From Sporosarcina ureae (GTDB taxonomy: Bacteria; Bacillota; Bacilli; Bacillales_A; Planococcaceae), in the NCBI RefSeq assembly GCF_002101375.1, contig NZ_CP015207.1, forward strand, positions 1,790,001-1,854,000: 64,000 bases of DNA, given 5' to 3'. Below are positions 17,182 through 26,860 of the stretch, in pieces. Position 1 is the stretch's first letter, and each line of letters opens with the position of its first letter. Both the position numbers and the translations under genes were made by a program. Below the pieces are notes generated by a model. That model made no database searches. It was given only the letters and a program-made list of their open reading frames with translations, and was not told the origin of the DNA.

Positions 17182-17852
17182 TGAATGCTTTGATTCGGAA
17201 AGAGTTATATACGCAAAAGGTAAGTGTCTACTTTTTGGCAGCGCTGTTTTTCATAGCATTTACAAACTTTTTTACAGACGGCCAACCTGTGCGCCATGTC
17301 TTACTTCTGATTTTCGTTGCTTATTTCATAGCCATTTCAACCAGCAACAAAGCTTTTGAGAAAGAATCTGTATTAATCAACAGCCTGCCCGTCACAAGAA
17401 AACAATTTGTCCTGGCTAAGTATGCAGCTGGTTTCATGTGGTTTGGTTTATCAGCGGTAGTCGTGCTTGTCTATATCTTCATGTTCGATACATTTGCTCC
17501 ACTTCCTACACGAATGATGACAGTAGCTGAATTACTCATCGCACTCGGATTCTTTTTCATAATCATTTCCTTATTTTATCCACTGCACTTCAAAGCAGGC
17601 TACGTGCTGGCAACTTCTTTGACGATTATATTGCCCCTACTAAGCATGATGTCGTTTAGAATCATATTGAATATTATGGAAAACCCAAGAATGGTTGCAG
17701 AACAAACATTCTTCCTGCAAACCGCAGACCTCATTACTACGAATCAATGGACAATCGCACTCTCCGTTCTACTAATCAGCGCCTTACTGACATGGTTATC
17801 CATTCTGTTATCGATCCGAATTGTTCACAAAACAGATTTTGATCATGCGTAA
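17181..17852 (+). CDS. ABC-2 type transporter permease
   Basis: 223 residues with six predicted membrane helices and the N-terminal MNALIRKELYTQK and INSLPVTRKQFVLAKY signatures of ABC-2 permeases found with GntR/YtrA operons. It is translationally coupled to the ATPase (TAATG overlap). Together the three genes form a self-regulated transporter unit. What is exported is not visible in the sequence. Confidence 0.88.
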   Translation: MNALIRKELYTQKVSVYFLAALFFIAFTNFFTDGQPVRHVLLLIFVAYFIAISTSNKAFEKESVLINSLPVTRKQFVLAKYAAGFMWFGLSAVVVLVYIFMFDTFAPLPTRMMTVAELLIALGFFFIIISLFYPLHFKAGYVLATSLTIILPLLSMMSFRIILNIMENPRMVAEQTFFLQTADLITTNQWTIALSVLLISALLTWLSILLSIRIVHKTDFDHA

Positions 17853-17921
17853 TTTTTTAAACCAATTAATTTTTGAAAATAAAAATCTCGACTAAGTAAG
17901 TTTTGACCTTACCTCCACAAA

Positions 17922-17970
17922 CATGAGATGCCCCATTGAAGTGTTGTCACTTTCAACAGGGCATCTCATG
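17922..17970 (-). terminator. Long hairpin at the end of selO
   Basis: Twelve-bp perfect outer stem (CATGAGATGCCC / GGGCATCTCATG) with an inner pairing TTGAAGTG / CACTTTCAA. It adjoins the selO stop codon. The T-run is weak in both directions, so its termination strength is uncertain. Confidence 0.6.
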
Positions 17971-19425
17971 TTATGTTCCGCAATACGTTTGAAAAGCAGT
18001 TCCGTCTTCAGGAGGATTCACGTATTCTTCTTGTTCTACTGTATAGGCATATGGATTTTCGAGAACGGCAAGCAATTTTACAAAAGGATGCATATCTCCA
18101 GCCTCTGCCGCCTTCAATGCTTCTTCTACGCTATGATTTCTTGGAATGACGGATGGGTTATGCTGCTTCATCAATGCTTCTACTTCTTGAACGTCTAGCG
18201 TCTGACGTTGTAGTCTCTCTATCCATCGTTCTTTCCACGCTTTAAACTCCCGTCTATTGAACATGTCCTCTTGTTTTCCGAGTGTCAATGAACGGAACGT
18301 GTTTGTATAATCAACCTGATGAGTTTCCATCAGGGCAAGCAAGTCTTTTATCAATGTTTCATCGGCTTCTTCTTCATTGAACAGACCTAGTTTACAGCGC
18401 ATACCACCCAGCCACTCCGTCATGTACAGTCTTGCAAATTCAGCAAGCTTGCTCTCTACCAGCGCTACGGCTTCTGTCTGTTCTTCATGAAGCAATGGCA
18501 CAAGTGTTTCAGCAAAACGAGTCAGATTCCACTCTGCGATACCTGGCTGATTGCGGTACGCGTAACGTCCTTGCACATCAATGGAGCTAAAGACCGTTTG
18601 AGGATTATATGTATCCATGAACGCGCACGGACCGTAGTCAATCGTCTCACCGCTAATTGCCATATTGTCCGTATTCATCACACCATGAATAAAACCGACA
18701 AGTTGCCATTTCGCGATCAAAGATGCTTGTCGGCATATTACTTGTTCAAGCAACGCAAGATATGGCTGGCTATCCGAAGCCGCTTCCGGGAAATGACGTG
18801 CAATCGTGTAGTCCGCAAGTTCACGCAAATCCGCCACTACTTGTCTGGCTGCCGCGTATTGGAATGTCCCAACGCGTAAATGACTCGAAGCCACTCTTGT
18901 CAGCACCGCTCCTGTCAAAGCCGTTTCGCGTAAAACAGGTTCTCCTGTCACCGTGACAGCTAAACTGCGTGTGGTGGGGATATTTAGTCCATGCATTGCT
19001 TCGCTAATTAAATATTCACGTAACATTGGCCCGAGTGCAGCACGTCCGTCTCCACCGCGTGAATAGGGCGTCCTTCCAGATCCTTTTAACTGAATATCTA
19101 CCCGTTGCCCTTCTGGTGTCAATTGCTCTCCCAACAGCATAGCGCGTCCATCACCTAGCATAGTGAAATTACCGAATTGATGACCTGCATAGGCTTGAGC
19201 AATAGGGTCCATTGCTTCAAGTCGTTCATTTCCAGCAAAAATAGCGATCGCTTCTTCCGAATGTAATTGGTTTTCATCGAGTCCCAGCGATACCGCTAGT
19301 TCCTCATTAGTCAGAACCAGTTGCGGTGAGCTGACAGTATTTGGTTCCACTACTGTGTAAAATGTTTCCGGTAATTCACGATAACTACACTCAACATTCC
19401 AACCCATGCTTTGATTATGTCTCAT
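17971..19425 (-). CDS. selO: Protein adenylyltransferase SelO (YdiU family)
   Basis: 484 residues, the usual length. Typical blocks are [20 protein letters not shown] (about residues 85-104), [20 protein letters not shown] (about 116-135), [20 protein letters not shown] and the closing region. SelO is a pseudokinase fold that transfers AMP from ATP to hydroxyl side chains of target proteins and has been tied to redox stress. Start ATG lies 12 bases behind GGGGAAC. It is a single gene, with a hairpin after it and a YitT gene upstream that has its own terminator. Confidence 0.92.
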   Translation of the reverse strand: MRHNQSMGWNVECSYRELPETFYTVVEPNTVSSPQLVLTNEELAVSLGLDENQLHSEEAIAIFAGNERLEAMDPIAQAYAGHQFGNFTMLGDGRAMLLGEQLTPEGQRVDIQLKGSGRTPYSRGGDGRAALGPMLREYLISEAMHGLNIPTTRSLAVTVTGEPVLRETALTGAVLTRVASSHLRVGTFQYAAARQVVADLRELADYTIARHFPEAASDSQPYLALLEQVICRQASLIAKWQLVGFIHGVMNTDNMAISGETIDYGPCAFMDTYNPQTVFSSIDVQGRYAYRNQPGIAEWNLTRFAETLVPLLHEEQTEAVALVESKLAEFARLYMTEWLGGMRCKLGLFNEEEADETLIKDLLALMETHQVDYTNTFRSLTLGKQEDMFNRREFKAWKERWIERLQRQTLDVQEVEALMKQHNPSVIPRNHSVEEALKAAEAGDMHPFVKLLAVLENPYAYTVEQEEYVNPPEDGTAFQTYCGT

Positions 19426-19601
19426 ATGTTCCCCATCCTTCCCGTATGATGCCCTAGTATGATCGTATTGTGCTCTATATTAATTAATTCTCTTCCTCAT
19501 CCAGATGCATGTATTGTATCATTTCGGCGATCGGCCAGCCAAAGCATTCGAATTACTGAAGTCCCTCAAACAGCCGACCACTTTGAACCAGTATAATCAT
19601 A

Positions 19602-19645
19602 AAAAAGCTATCCAAGACATCACTTGATGTCCAGGATAGCTTTTT
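19602..19645 (-). terminator. Terminator of the YitT-family gene
   Basis: Long stem: AAAAAGCTATCC / GGATAGCTTTTT, a 2-base internal loop, then GACATCA / TGATGTC closing on two bases. Abuts the stop codon. Confidence 0.9.
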
Positions 19646-20502
19646 CAATTTGATTTTGCGAGTGAAAATCCTCTACCAAGGATTTCCGAAGCATTTAGAA
19701 AGACCACAAATGCCTGAGGATCTTCTTCTCTTAAAATCTTCTTCAAATAAATTGCTTCCGATTGCTCTACCACACATAAAATCATCGTCTTCTCTTGATT
19801 GGCAAAGCCACCTACCGAACGAACCTTAGTCAAACCACGATCAATTTCTTCTTTAATGATCGTCTGAATACGTTCTTCATTATCCGTAATAATTAATACT
19901 AGTTTCGATTGAGATGTTTGTAACTGCACAAAGTCAATCACTTTACTCGTCACAAAAATGGCCATCATCGCAAATAATGCCAATTCCAGATTAAATACGA
20001 TAGCAGATGCAATCACAACGAGTCCATCTACGAGCAATTGAGCATAACCGCTAGATAGACCCGTAAACTTCTTCACAATCTGCGCAACGGTCGCAAGGCC
20101 CCCAGTCGATCCATTTCCTCGATAGACTATACCAAGTCCTACTCCCAACATAATCCCTCCATAGATTGCTGACAATAAAGGATTGTCAATTGTTGAAGGT
20201 ATTCCAGCAGTCAGCCAAATGGTTAGCGGTACAAAAAATGTACCTACTAATGTTTTCAGACTAAAATCCTTGCCAAGAAGCAGTAAGCCTATAAAAAATA
20301 ATGGGATATTAATGAGCCATTGAATAAAAGCTGGTTCAATTCCATACATTTCATACAGAATGGTACTAATTCCAGATACGCCGCCAGCTGCAAGTCTTGC
20401 TGGTAAGAAAAATATATTAAAAGCTAATCCGACTAATATGGATCCGATCATAATCCAAACGTATTCTATCAGTAGCTTTTTCCTTGGTGAACGGGTTTTC
20501 AT
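19645..20502 (-). CDS. YitT-family membrane protein (DUF161-DUF2179)
   Basis: 285 residues: five or six membrane helices (about 10-175) with the family opening FFLPARLAAGGVSGIS, then a soluble DUF2179 domain (about 215-275, VRSVGGFANQEKTMILCVVE). Members of this family are widespread in Bacillales and poorly understood. The ATG at 20502 is chosen; an ATG four bases upstream is out of frame. GGGAGG lies eight bases before it. Single-gene unit. Confidence 0.9.
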   Translation of the reverse strand: MKTRSPRKKLLIEYVWIMIGSILVGLAFNIFFLPARLAAGGVSGISTILYEMYGIEPAFIQWLINIPLFFIGLLLLGKDFSLKTLVGTFFVPLTIWLTAGIPSTIDNPLLSAIYGGIMLGVGLGIVYRGNGSTGGLATVAQIVKKFTGLSSGYAQLLVDGLVVIASAIVFNLELALFAMMAIFVTSKVIDFVQLQTSQSKLVLIITDNEERIQTIIKEEIDRGLTKVRSVGGFANQEKTMILCVVEQSEAIYLKKILREEDPQAFVVFLNASEILGRGFSLAKSN

Positions 20503-20665
20503 TCATAAAACCTCCCTTTCTTGTTGAGCGAAAAGCACGTTTGCTATTTTACATCAAATTTCACAAGATGAATAGCCTAGCCTATCAGTAGTTTATAAGC
20601 ATAAGTGGTACCTCCCATGCATCTACTAATTCTGATAGTAAATCCACCTGGAAGGAAGAGATGTA

Positions 20666-22453
20666 TTGAAATTAACACCGTTCATTGATCAATTACCTAT
20701 TCCTCAATATCTTACTCCACTTGAGAGACATAAGTGCTTCTCATACTATGAAATTGGAATGAAAGAGTTCTTCCACGAATTCCATTCAGAGTTGACACCT
20801 ACAAAGATTTGGGGATATGAGGGGCAATTCCCTGGTCCACTCGTCAATGTGAACAGTGGCGAGTGTGCGCATATCAAGTGGAAGAATGAACTGCCCGACA
20901 AACATTTCCTACCCATTGATAGAACGCTCCACGGTTCAAGCGAACATATGCCAGATGTTCGTACAGTCGTTCATTTACACGGAGCGGAAGTTGAGCCCGA
21001 AAGTGATGGTCATCCTGAAGCATGGTTTACGAATAACTATCATACAGTGGGCGCATTATTTGACTCCCCTGTTTATAAATATAATAATAATCAGCGTGCC
21101 GCCACACTTTGGTACCATGATCATGCGGTCGGTATTACCCGTTTAAATGTCTATGCTGGTCTCGTCGGAATGTATATTATTCGTGATGAAGAAGAACGCA
21201 AGTTGAATCTCCCTTCTGGGGCATATGAAATTCCACTCATTATCGCTGATCGCGGCTTTAACGAAGACGGTACCTTACTTTATTCAGATACAACCAATGT
21301 GAGGCCAGGACCTGTACAGCCTGGGTTGACATTCCCGCATCCATCCGTCACACCTGGTGAAGCGTTTGAAAACATCACAGTTAACGGTAAAGTATGGCCT
21401 TACTTAGAAGTAGAGCCGAGAAAATATCGATTCCGCATATTGAACGCATCAAATGAACGCTTTTACAAAATGAACTTATCAAATGATCAGAAAATCATAC
21501 AAATCGGTTCAGATGGTGGATTATTGGAAACGCCTGTATATATGGATGAGTTAACAATTGCACCCGCTGAACGTATGGACGTAATTATTGATTTCTCCAA
21601 ACTGACACCCGATGATACGATCGTATTAGAAAATACTGCAGCCACACCGTTTGATTTCCCACCGCCAATAGGCACTCTTCCTGACCCTGAAACCGATGGA
21701 CAGATTATGCAATTTAGAGTGGTTGAATTAACGGCACCAGATACGAGCAATGTCCCGGCTATACTCAGTATTATACCTAAACTACGGGAGTGCGACGCTG
21801 CTCAAATACGTGATATTACATTGGATGCAGACATCGATGAATATGGTCGTTTAAAGTTCTTTTTTAATAATAAAGGTTTCATGGAACGAATCGATTTCAA
21901 ACCTAAACTGAATGATACAGAGATCTGGCGTATCATCAACACGGCTGGCGCAACGCATCCTATACACATCCACTTAGTCCAATTCCAGATTCTCGACCGT
22001 ATCCCATTTGACGCTCAAGGTTTCACAGCGAATGGATTACTCAGTTTTACCGGTCCACCTGTACAACCTGACGTCAATGAACGAGGCTGGAAAGACGTCG
22101 TTCAATCTCCACCTGGATTTGTTACACGAGTCATAATGCGTTTTGCTCCATTCACCGGTCGCTACATGCTTCATTGTCATATTTTAGAGCACGAAGATCA
22201 CGATATGATGCGGCAATTCGAAGTAGTTGAGCGCAAATGTGAATGCAAAAAATCCTGTACATGCAAGAAGCATAAAGTAAAACGTAAATGTGAATGCAAG
22301 AAGAAGTGTACATGTCGCGGCAAGTGTACATGTAAAAAATCCTGTACGTGCAAGAAAAAGAAATCCAATCATCGACCGAAAGAAGAACGTCAGCATAAAA
22401 AGTGCCCTACGTGCCCTCCTTGCTCCGAGACGTATCGTTGCGAATGTGAATGA
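20666..22453 (+). CDS. cotA: CotA-type multicopper oxidase with Cys-rich C-terminal tail
   Basis: 595 residues. Residues 1-522 form a three-domain laccase like the spore-coat protein CotA. Copper ligands are in HLHGAEV, WYHDHAVG, THPIHIHL and HCHILEHEDHDMM, the last carrying the type-1 Cys, His and axial Met. CotA oxidises phenols and bilirubin and makes brown spore pigment. Residues 523-595 are an added tail with 17 Cys, mostly as CxC pairs spaced by Lys and Arg (CTCKK, CECKK units). The tail has no counterpart in B. subtilis CotA (from memory). It starts with TTG behind GGAAGGAAGAG. Monocistronic, followed by a strong terminator. Confidence 0.92.
   Translation: MKLTPFIDQLPIPQYLTPLERHKCFSYYEIGMKEFFHEFHSELTPTKIWGYEGQFPGPLVNVNSGECAHIKWKNELPDKHFLPIDRTLHGSSEHMPDVRTVVHLHGAEVEPESDGHPEAWFTNNYHTVGALFDSPVYKYNNNQRAATLWYHDHAVGITRLNVYAGLVGMYIIRDEEERKLNLPSGAYEIPLIIADRGFNEDGTLLYSDTTNVRPGPVQPGLTFPHPSVTPGEAFENITVNGKVWPYLEVEPRKYRFRILNASNERFYKMNLSNDQKIIQIGSDGGLLETPVYMDELTIAPAERMDVIIDFSKLTPDDTIVLENTAATPFDFPPPIGTLPDPETDGQIMQFRVVELTAPDTSNVPAILSIIPKLRECDAAQIRDITLDADIDEYGRLKFFFNNKGFMERIDFKPKLNDTEIWRIINTAGATHPIHIHLVQFQILDRIPFDAQGFTANGLLSFTGPPVQPDVNERGWKDVVQSPPGFVTRVIMRFAPFTGRYMLHCHILEHEDHDMMRQFEVVERKCECKKSCTCKKHKVKRKCECKKKCTCRGKCTCKKSCTCKKKKSNHRPKEERQHKKCPTCPPCSETYRCECE
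22232..22450 (+). repeat. Degenerate tandem coding repeat: Cys/Lys-rich tail
   Basis: Encodes residues 523-595 of the laccase. The core repeats an 18-base unit resembling AARTGTACATGYAARAAR, giving alternating CxC and Lys/Arg. Six CxC pairs lie in the first 40 residues, then CPTCPPC and CEC at the end. Confidence 0.85.
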
Positions 22454-22464
22454 AGGAAAAAGAA

Positions 22465-22496
22465 CCCCACGAGATTATATCTCTCGTGGGGATTTA
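22465..22496. terminator. Bidirectional terminator between cotA and the helicase gene
   Basis: Ten-bp perfect stem (CCCCACGAGA / TCTCGTGGGG), 7-base loop; T-rich on the minus-strand side and ATTT on the plus side. Confidence 0.85.
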
Positions 22497-25397
22497 AGCT
22501 TCTATCAAATAATCATAGAGTGTATTTTCTACTGGGTGTTCCATCACCATGTTCATATGGACAACAGGCAAACGCTTCCCTTTACCGTCTATCATATAGT
22601 CTTCTACAACACTTCGTTGATCGGGTAGACCTCTACCCAAGTAATAGAAGTCCGTTCCCTCGTCATCATCTTTCTTTACAAATAGATGGATATCAATATC
22701 CTTTTCCTTAGCATGAATAATAGTTTGTACTTCATTCGATCGTAGCGTTCGGTTACTGCGTGTGTACCATTTGAATAATTCAGGACTGATGAATTCATCA
22801 CCGTAATCCACACTAGCTTCTACTTCTCCGTGCTTATGATATGTGACGAATATAGGACAAGTGCCATGTTTCGTTTTATAGCCATACATCGTCGAACTCT
22901 CATCTGCCTGCCAATTCAATAATTTACATACGTCTTTACGCGAATACTTTGCATGTAGCGTTAATTTGTTTGCACAATCATATACTTTCGACTTTTCCTT
23001 GGCGCTACGCAACACATCAGCAATCAGAAAGACTACATACGAATTATCCTTAATACTCTGTTGGATCTTTTCGTTAAATGTGAAGACTTGGTTATGATCC
23101 ATCGTAATAATCGAGTGATTTCCGTATTTCTTTTGGGCCATTTGTGTAAAAAACGATAAGTCATAGATTCGCGTGACGGATTTGATCGTATCAGCATCAA
23201 CTTGACAGCCGGCAGACTCTAGCTCATAGATGAATTCATCCAAACGAACACTTCCTTTAGTGAGCAGCATCTCCGCTAGAACTACTTCATGAATCCGTTT
23301 GCCATTGATCAATTCCAAAGAGAACATCGTTAATACCTGGCTTTCATACGGAGTAATCGTTGGTATATGATCTTCTTTAGACTTAACTTTCATTAGAAAA
23401 TCATAGTAACTATTATGTTTGTTAATGATAACAACCGGATCGATAGAGTACTGCTCGATAAAGTCATATAGATAAGGCACTCTGCCAATTTTATTCCTCA
23501 GATCCTGATATGCATCTTTCAAGATTTTCAATGACGTTAGATTACTGCTATTGATTGCGTTGAAAATACGTTTTTGTGCAACTTCCTCAAAATTGATTGT
23601 AGAGACACCCTTGATATAACTAGTATCTTTCATATTCCGTCGAACATTATCTTTATTCATCGAACGGTCACCAGACAACGCAATTGGTATCAGATAGTTA
23701 TTCGCATAGTTTCCGATAAAATCAATGACCGTAACAAATGGCTTATCTTGATCTTTGCGTAGTCCTCGTCCTAGTTGTTGAATGAAAATGATACTGGACT
23801 GTGTTTGTCTAAGCATGACCACTTGATTGATACTTGGAATATCGATACCTTCATTGAAAATATCCACAGTTAGAATATAATGGAGTTCTCCATTTTCTAG
23901 CCGATCGACACTGCGCATGCGTTCATCATACGAATTATCACCCGTTAATGCTACGGTTCTATAGCCGCGCAAATTCAATTCTCTTGATAATTCATGCGCC
24001 TCTTCTTTCCGGCTACAAAACATCAAACCTCTCACTTGATCACCAGCATGACTGTAATAGGAAATCTTTTCAATGACATGCTCTACACGTTCTTTCGTTA
24101 CCAATTTAGAAAGAACCGTATGGTCACCAATTAGCTCACCATCTATTTCAAAGTCTGTTACGCCAAAGTAATGGAACGGACACAGCATATCTTCTTCGAG
24201 CGCTTCCTGAAGACGGATTTCATACGCAATATTATAATCGAAGAGCTCATATATATTGAAGTCGTCTGTTCGTTCAGGTGTAGCTGTCATACCCATTAGA
24301 AACTGAGGCGTAAAATAATCGATCACACGCAAGTAGCTCGTCGCACCCGCTTTGTGTACTTCATCAATTAAAATATAATCAAAGTCTTCGGGGTTGAATT
24401 CACGAAGGTTTTCAGGCTTGGACAACGTTTGGATACTCGCAAACACATACTTCTTATCGGACTGTCGATTCGCCCCGACATACAATCCAAAATCCTCGTC
24501 GATTCCCCCTAGTACCTGCTTAAAGTCTTGCATAGCTTTCTTCAAGATTTGCTCCCTATGCACAACAAACAGCATACGTTTCGGTGCAAATTTACGAACA
24601 TCAAAAGCGGATAAATACGTCTTTCCTGTACCCGTTGCGGAAATGACCAGTCCTTTATTCTGGCCGTTCGCACGTACCGCGTCAATACTTTTAAGGGCCG
24701 ACTGTTGCATTTTATTCGGCATAATCTCTAACGCCTGCTCAATTGCATTGGTTTGATAAGCAGAAGGATGCTCAAATATTTGAGCCGCGATTGTCCGATC
24801 TGCATTTTCCTGATAAACCTTTTCATAGTCTGCTATCCACTCTTCAGTTAATACATTGGCATCTGACCATACATCCTCAAACTGATCTCTAAAATGATAG
24901 ACAATTTCTCCATCACGATGAGATGTCAGCTTCACATTCCATTCATAATTCACTTGTAGTGCATGTGCCGTCAAGTTGGAACTGCCTACAATTAATGAAT
25001 ATTGATCACTTTGTTGAAAAATATAGCCCTTTGAATGAAAACCTTTCCTTTCAGTAAGTCGTACTTCTACATTCGGAATGTTCAGAAGCTCACGAAATAC
25101 TTTTGGCTGATTGAAGTATAAATAAGTGGACGTAATAATTCGACCATTTACGCCTCGTTTATATAAATCGTAAAATAATGATTTAAGTGTAGCCAATCCA
25201 CTCTCCGTGATAAATGCAACTGAAAACAAGAATTGTTCACAGTGTCGAAGTTCATCCTGAATCGTGGATAGTACCGTTGTATTATTTTTTGAACTATTCA
25301 CCAATAGCTCGGGCTTATAGCTACCACTCTGATTATGTTCTTTATTCACAAACCCCTTGTGCAAAGACGCTTCCAGTTGTCGAATAAAATCCCCCAA
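22494..25397 (-). CDS. PLD-nuclease-like / SF2 helicase / DUF3427 fusion protein
   Basis: 967 residues. N-terminal phospholipase-D-like domain at about 30-195 with the HxK motif in FHSKGYI and GSSNLTAHAL. SF2 helicase at about 215-560: SATGTGKT (motif I), LIDEVHKAG (DEVH, motif II), GMTATPER (motif III), QLGRGLRK (motif VI). The C-terminal third, about 600-967, fits DUF3427. The plan is that of a DNA-processing or restriction-like enzyme. It starts with TTG behind GGGGTG, 24 bp after the stop of a NUDIX gene, so they form an operon. Not a house-keeping helicase I recognise by name; possible defence role (inference). Confidence 0.88.
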   Translation of the reverse strand: MGDFIRQLEASLHKGFVNKEHNQSGSYKPELLVNSSKNNTTVLSTIQDELRHCEQFLFSVAFITESGLATLKSLFYDLYKRGVNGRIITSTYLYFNQPKVFRELLNIPNVEVRLTERKGFHSKGYIFQQSDQYSLIVGSSNLTAHALQVNYEWNVKLTSHRDGEIVYHFRDQFEDVWSDANVLTEEWIADYEKVYQENADRTIAAQIFEHPSAYQTNAIEQALEIMPNKMQQSALKSIDAVRANGQNKGLVISATGTGKTYLSAFDVRKFAPKRMLFVVHREQILKKAMQDFKQVLGGIDEDFGLYVGANRQSDKKYVFASIQTLSKPENLREFNPEDFDYILIDEVHKAGATSYLRVIDYFTPQFLMGMTATPERTDDFNIYELFDYNIAYEIRLQEALEEDMLCPFHYFGVTDFEIDGELIGDHTVLSKLVTKERVEHVIEKISYYSHAGDQVRGLMFCSRKEEAHELSRELNLRGYRTVALTGDNSYDERMRSVDRLENGELHYILTVDIFNEGIDIPSINQVVMLRQTQSSIIFIQQLGRGLRKDQDKPFVTVIDFIGNYANNYLIPIALSGDRSMNKDNVRRNMKDTSYIKGVSTINFEEVAQKRIFNAINSSNLTSLKILKDAYQDLRNKIGRVPYLYDFIEQYSIDPVVIINKHNSYYDFLMKVKSKEDHIPTITPYESQVLTMFSLELINGKRIHEVVLAEMLLTKGSVRLDEFIYELESAGCQVDADTIKSVTRIYDLSFFTQMAQKKYGNHSIITMDHNQVFTFNEKIQQSIKDNSYVVFLIADVLRSAKEKSKVYDCANKLTLHAKYSRKDVCKLLNWQADESSTMYGYKTKHGTCPIFVTYHKHGEVEASVDYGDEFISPELFKWYTRSNRTLRSNEVQTIIHAKEKDIDIHLFVKKDDDEGTDFYYLGRGLPDQRSVVEDYMIDGKGKRLPVVHMNMVMEHPVENTLYDYLIEA

Positions 25398-25421
25398 CTT
25401 ACGGACACCCCTTTCCTCATG

Positions 25422-25814
25422 CTATTGATTTTCCAATTTTTCAATCGCCGGTATATCTGCAGGTGCCCACTCCAGCGTATGTAACTGATCTTTTGCAATC
25501 CAACATAATTCCGCATGTTCTGTCGCTATAGGCTTTCCTTCCACGATCTTCGACATAAACGTTTCCAATCGCACAATTACTTTTTCGTACTCATATGTAG
25601 TATCTTCTACTGCTTCCCCTACAGTAATCGTGCAACCGAGTTCTTCTTGAATCTCTCTACGCAATGCTTCCTGTTGCGTCTCCCCAGTTTCTATTTTGCC
25701 TCCAGGGAACTCCCAGTAATTCGGCAGTGTCATCACAGGACTACGAAGAGCGGCCAACACTTCACCTTTCTCGTTTTCAATCACTGCTCCCACCACATGT
25801 ACTTGTTTCTTCAT
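25422..25814 (-). CDS. NUDIX hydrolase (MutT-like, 8-oxo-dGTP diphosphatase type)
   Basis: 130 residues, a minimal NUDIX fold. The box GGKIETGETQQEALRREIQE followed by ELG fits the GX5EX7REUXEEXGU pattern exactly, and NYWEFPGG precedes it as in MutT. Likely hydrolyses a nucleoside triphosphate such as 8-oxo-dGTP or an oxidised or methylated analogue. It is the first gene of a two-gene operon with the PLD/helicase protein, so the substrate may relate to that protein's DNA or nucleotide signal instead of general sanitation (inference). Confidence 0.88.
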   Translation of the reverse strand: MKKQVHVVGAVIENEKGEVLAALRSPVMTLPNYWEFPGGKIETGETQQEALRREIQEELGCTITVGEAVEDTTYEYEKVIVRLETFMSKIVEGKPIATEHAELCWIAKDQLHTLEWAPADIPAIEKLENQ

Positions 25815-25968
25815 CTATTTCCACCTCTATTTGGCTATCTTTCCATTTGGGATCCATTATACCATCAATCGAAATGAAATGAAGAAAGCTCGCCATGTTT
25901 CACTCCGCAGTAAATCAGGAATACTTAACTATGGACTACACTATAATTAAACAAAGTGGGGTGAGGAA

Positions 25969-26754
25969 ATGAAACAAGAAAAAACATCTGTACTTTTACG
26001 CATAGCTATTGTTATTACTTACTCAATTATGATCCTAGCTAACGCATTGGCCAATATCCTTCCTCTAAATGGACAAACGACAGGCGAACTATCAGATAAA
26101 TACGGGAATTTATTTGCGCCGGCAGGATTTACTTTTTCCATTTGGAGTCTGATCTACTTATTGTTACTGCTTCATGTCTTCTATCAACTTGGCCTTTTCC
26201 AAAAGAAGAAAAATCCAAAACTTCTTAGTCAAGTAGGCGTATGGTTCTGTATCTCCTCAATATTGAATGCAACGTGGATTTTCTTGTGGCATTATGAATA
26301 TCTGTTACTTTCCGTTATAGTCATGTTACTCATGTTACTGACATTAATAAAAATTAATACCGTCACATTTGACGCTTCGTTAACTCGTAGAGAAGTGTTC
26401 TTTATTAAACTTCCATTTAGCGTCTATTTCGGATGGATTACAATCGCTACCATTGCAAACATTACTGCTTTTCTCGTTTCTATTGAATGGGGTGGATTGG
26501 GTTTATCTGACGTCACCTGGACGGTGATCATTTTATTCGTCGGAGCAGCTATCGGGATTTTAACTACTATTCGACGTCAAGATATAGCCTATGCCCTTGT
26601 ATTGATCTGGGCGTATTATGGCATATATTCAAAGCACACTTCAGAAAGTGGTTTTAATGGAGAGTATCCTGCTATTATCTTATCTATCTTAATCTGTTTA
26701 GTGCTCATAACTTTGACCATTGTACTCGTTGCAGTAAAAAAGCTACGCAAATAA
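25969..26754 (+). CDS. TspO/MBR-related tryptophan-rich membrane protein
   Basis: 261 residues with about eight predicted membrane helices. The opening ANILPLNGQTTGELSDKYGN and FAPAGFTFSIWSLIYL match the long TspO/MBR-like group of Firmicutes. TspO proteins bind porphyrins and lipids; this longer branch is not characterised. Start ATG behind GGGGTGAGGAA. Monocistronic and converging on the carotenoid operon. Confidence 0.82.
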   Translation: MKQEKTSVLLRIAIVITYSIMILANALANILPLNGQTTGELSDKYGNLFAPAGFTFSIWSLIYLLLLLHVFYQLGLFQKKKNPKLLSQVGVWFCISSILNATWIFLWHYEYLLLSVIVMLLMLLTLIKINTVTFDASLTRREVFFIKLPFSVYFGWITIATIANITAFLVSIEWGGLGLSDVTWTVIILFVGAAIGILTTIRRQDIAYALVLIWAYYGIYSKHTSESGFNGEYPAIILSILICLVLITLTIVLVAVKKLRK

Positions 26755-26793
26755 AAAAGCGCAAAGGAGTAGGCAATTGCCTCTTCCTTTGCG
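26752..26793 (-). terminator. Terminator of the crt operon
   Basis: Stem CGCAAAGGA / TCCTTTGCG enclosing AGGC-AATT-GCCT; on the minus strand it is followed by GCTTTTTTATTTG. The plus side has almost no T-run, so it mainly serves the carotenoid operon. Confidence 0.8.
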
Positions 26794-26860
26794 TCAAATA
26801 TTCGTGCTATCAGGTCGTGTTATCATACAATACCCAATACTTACATACTACTACAAAAAC

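Noticed and set aside
20580-20660. Sigma-K promoter before the CotA-like gene
   Set aside because: A CATA element is present but the following bases and the -35 spacing do not fit; expected from biology, not supported by the sequence.
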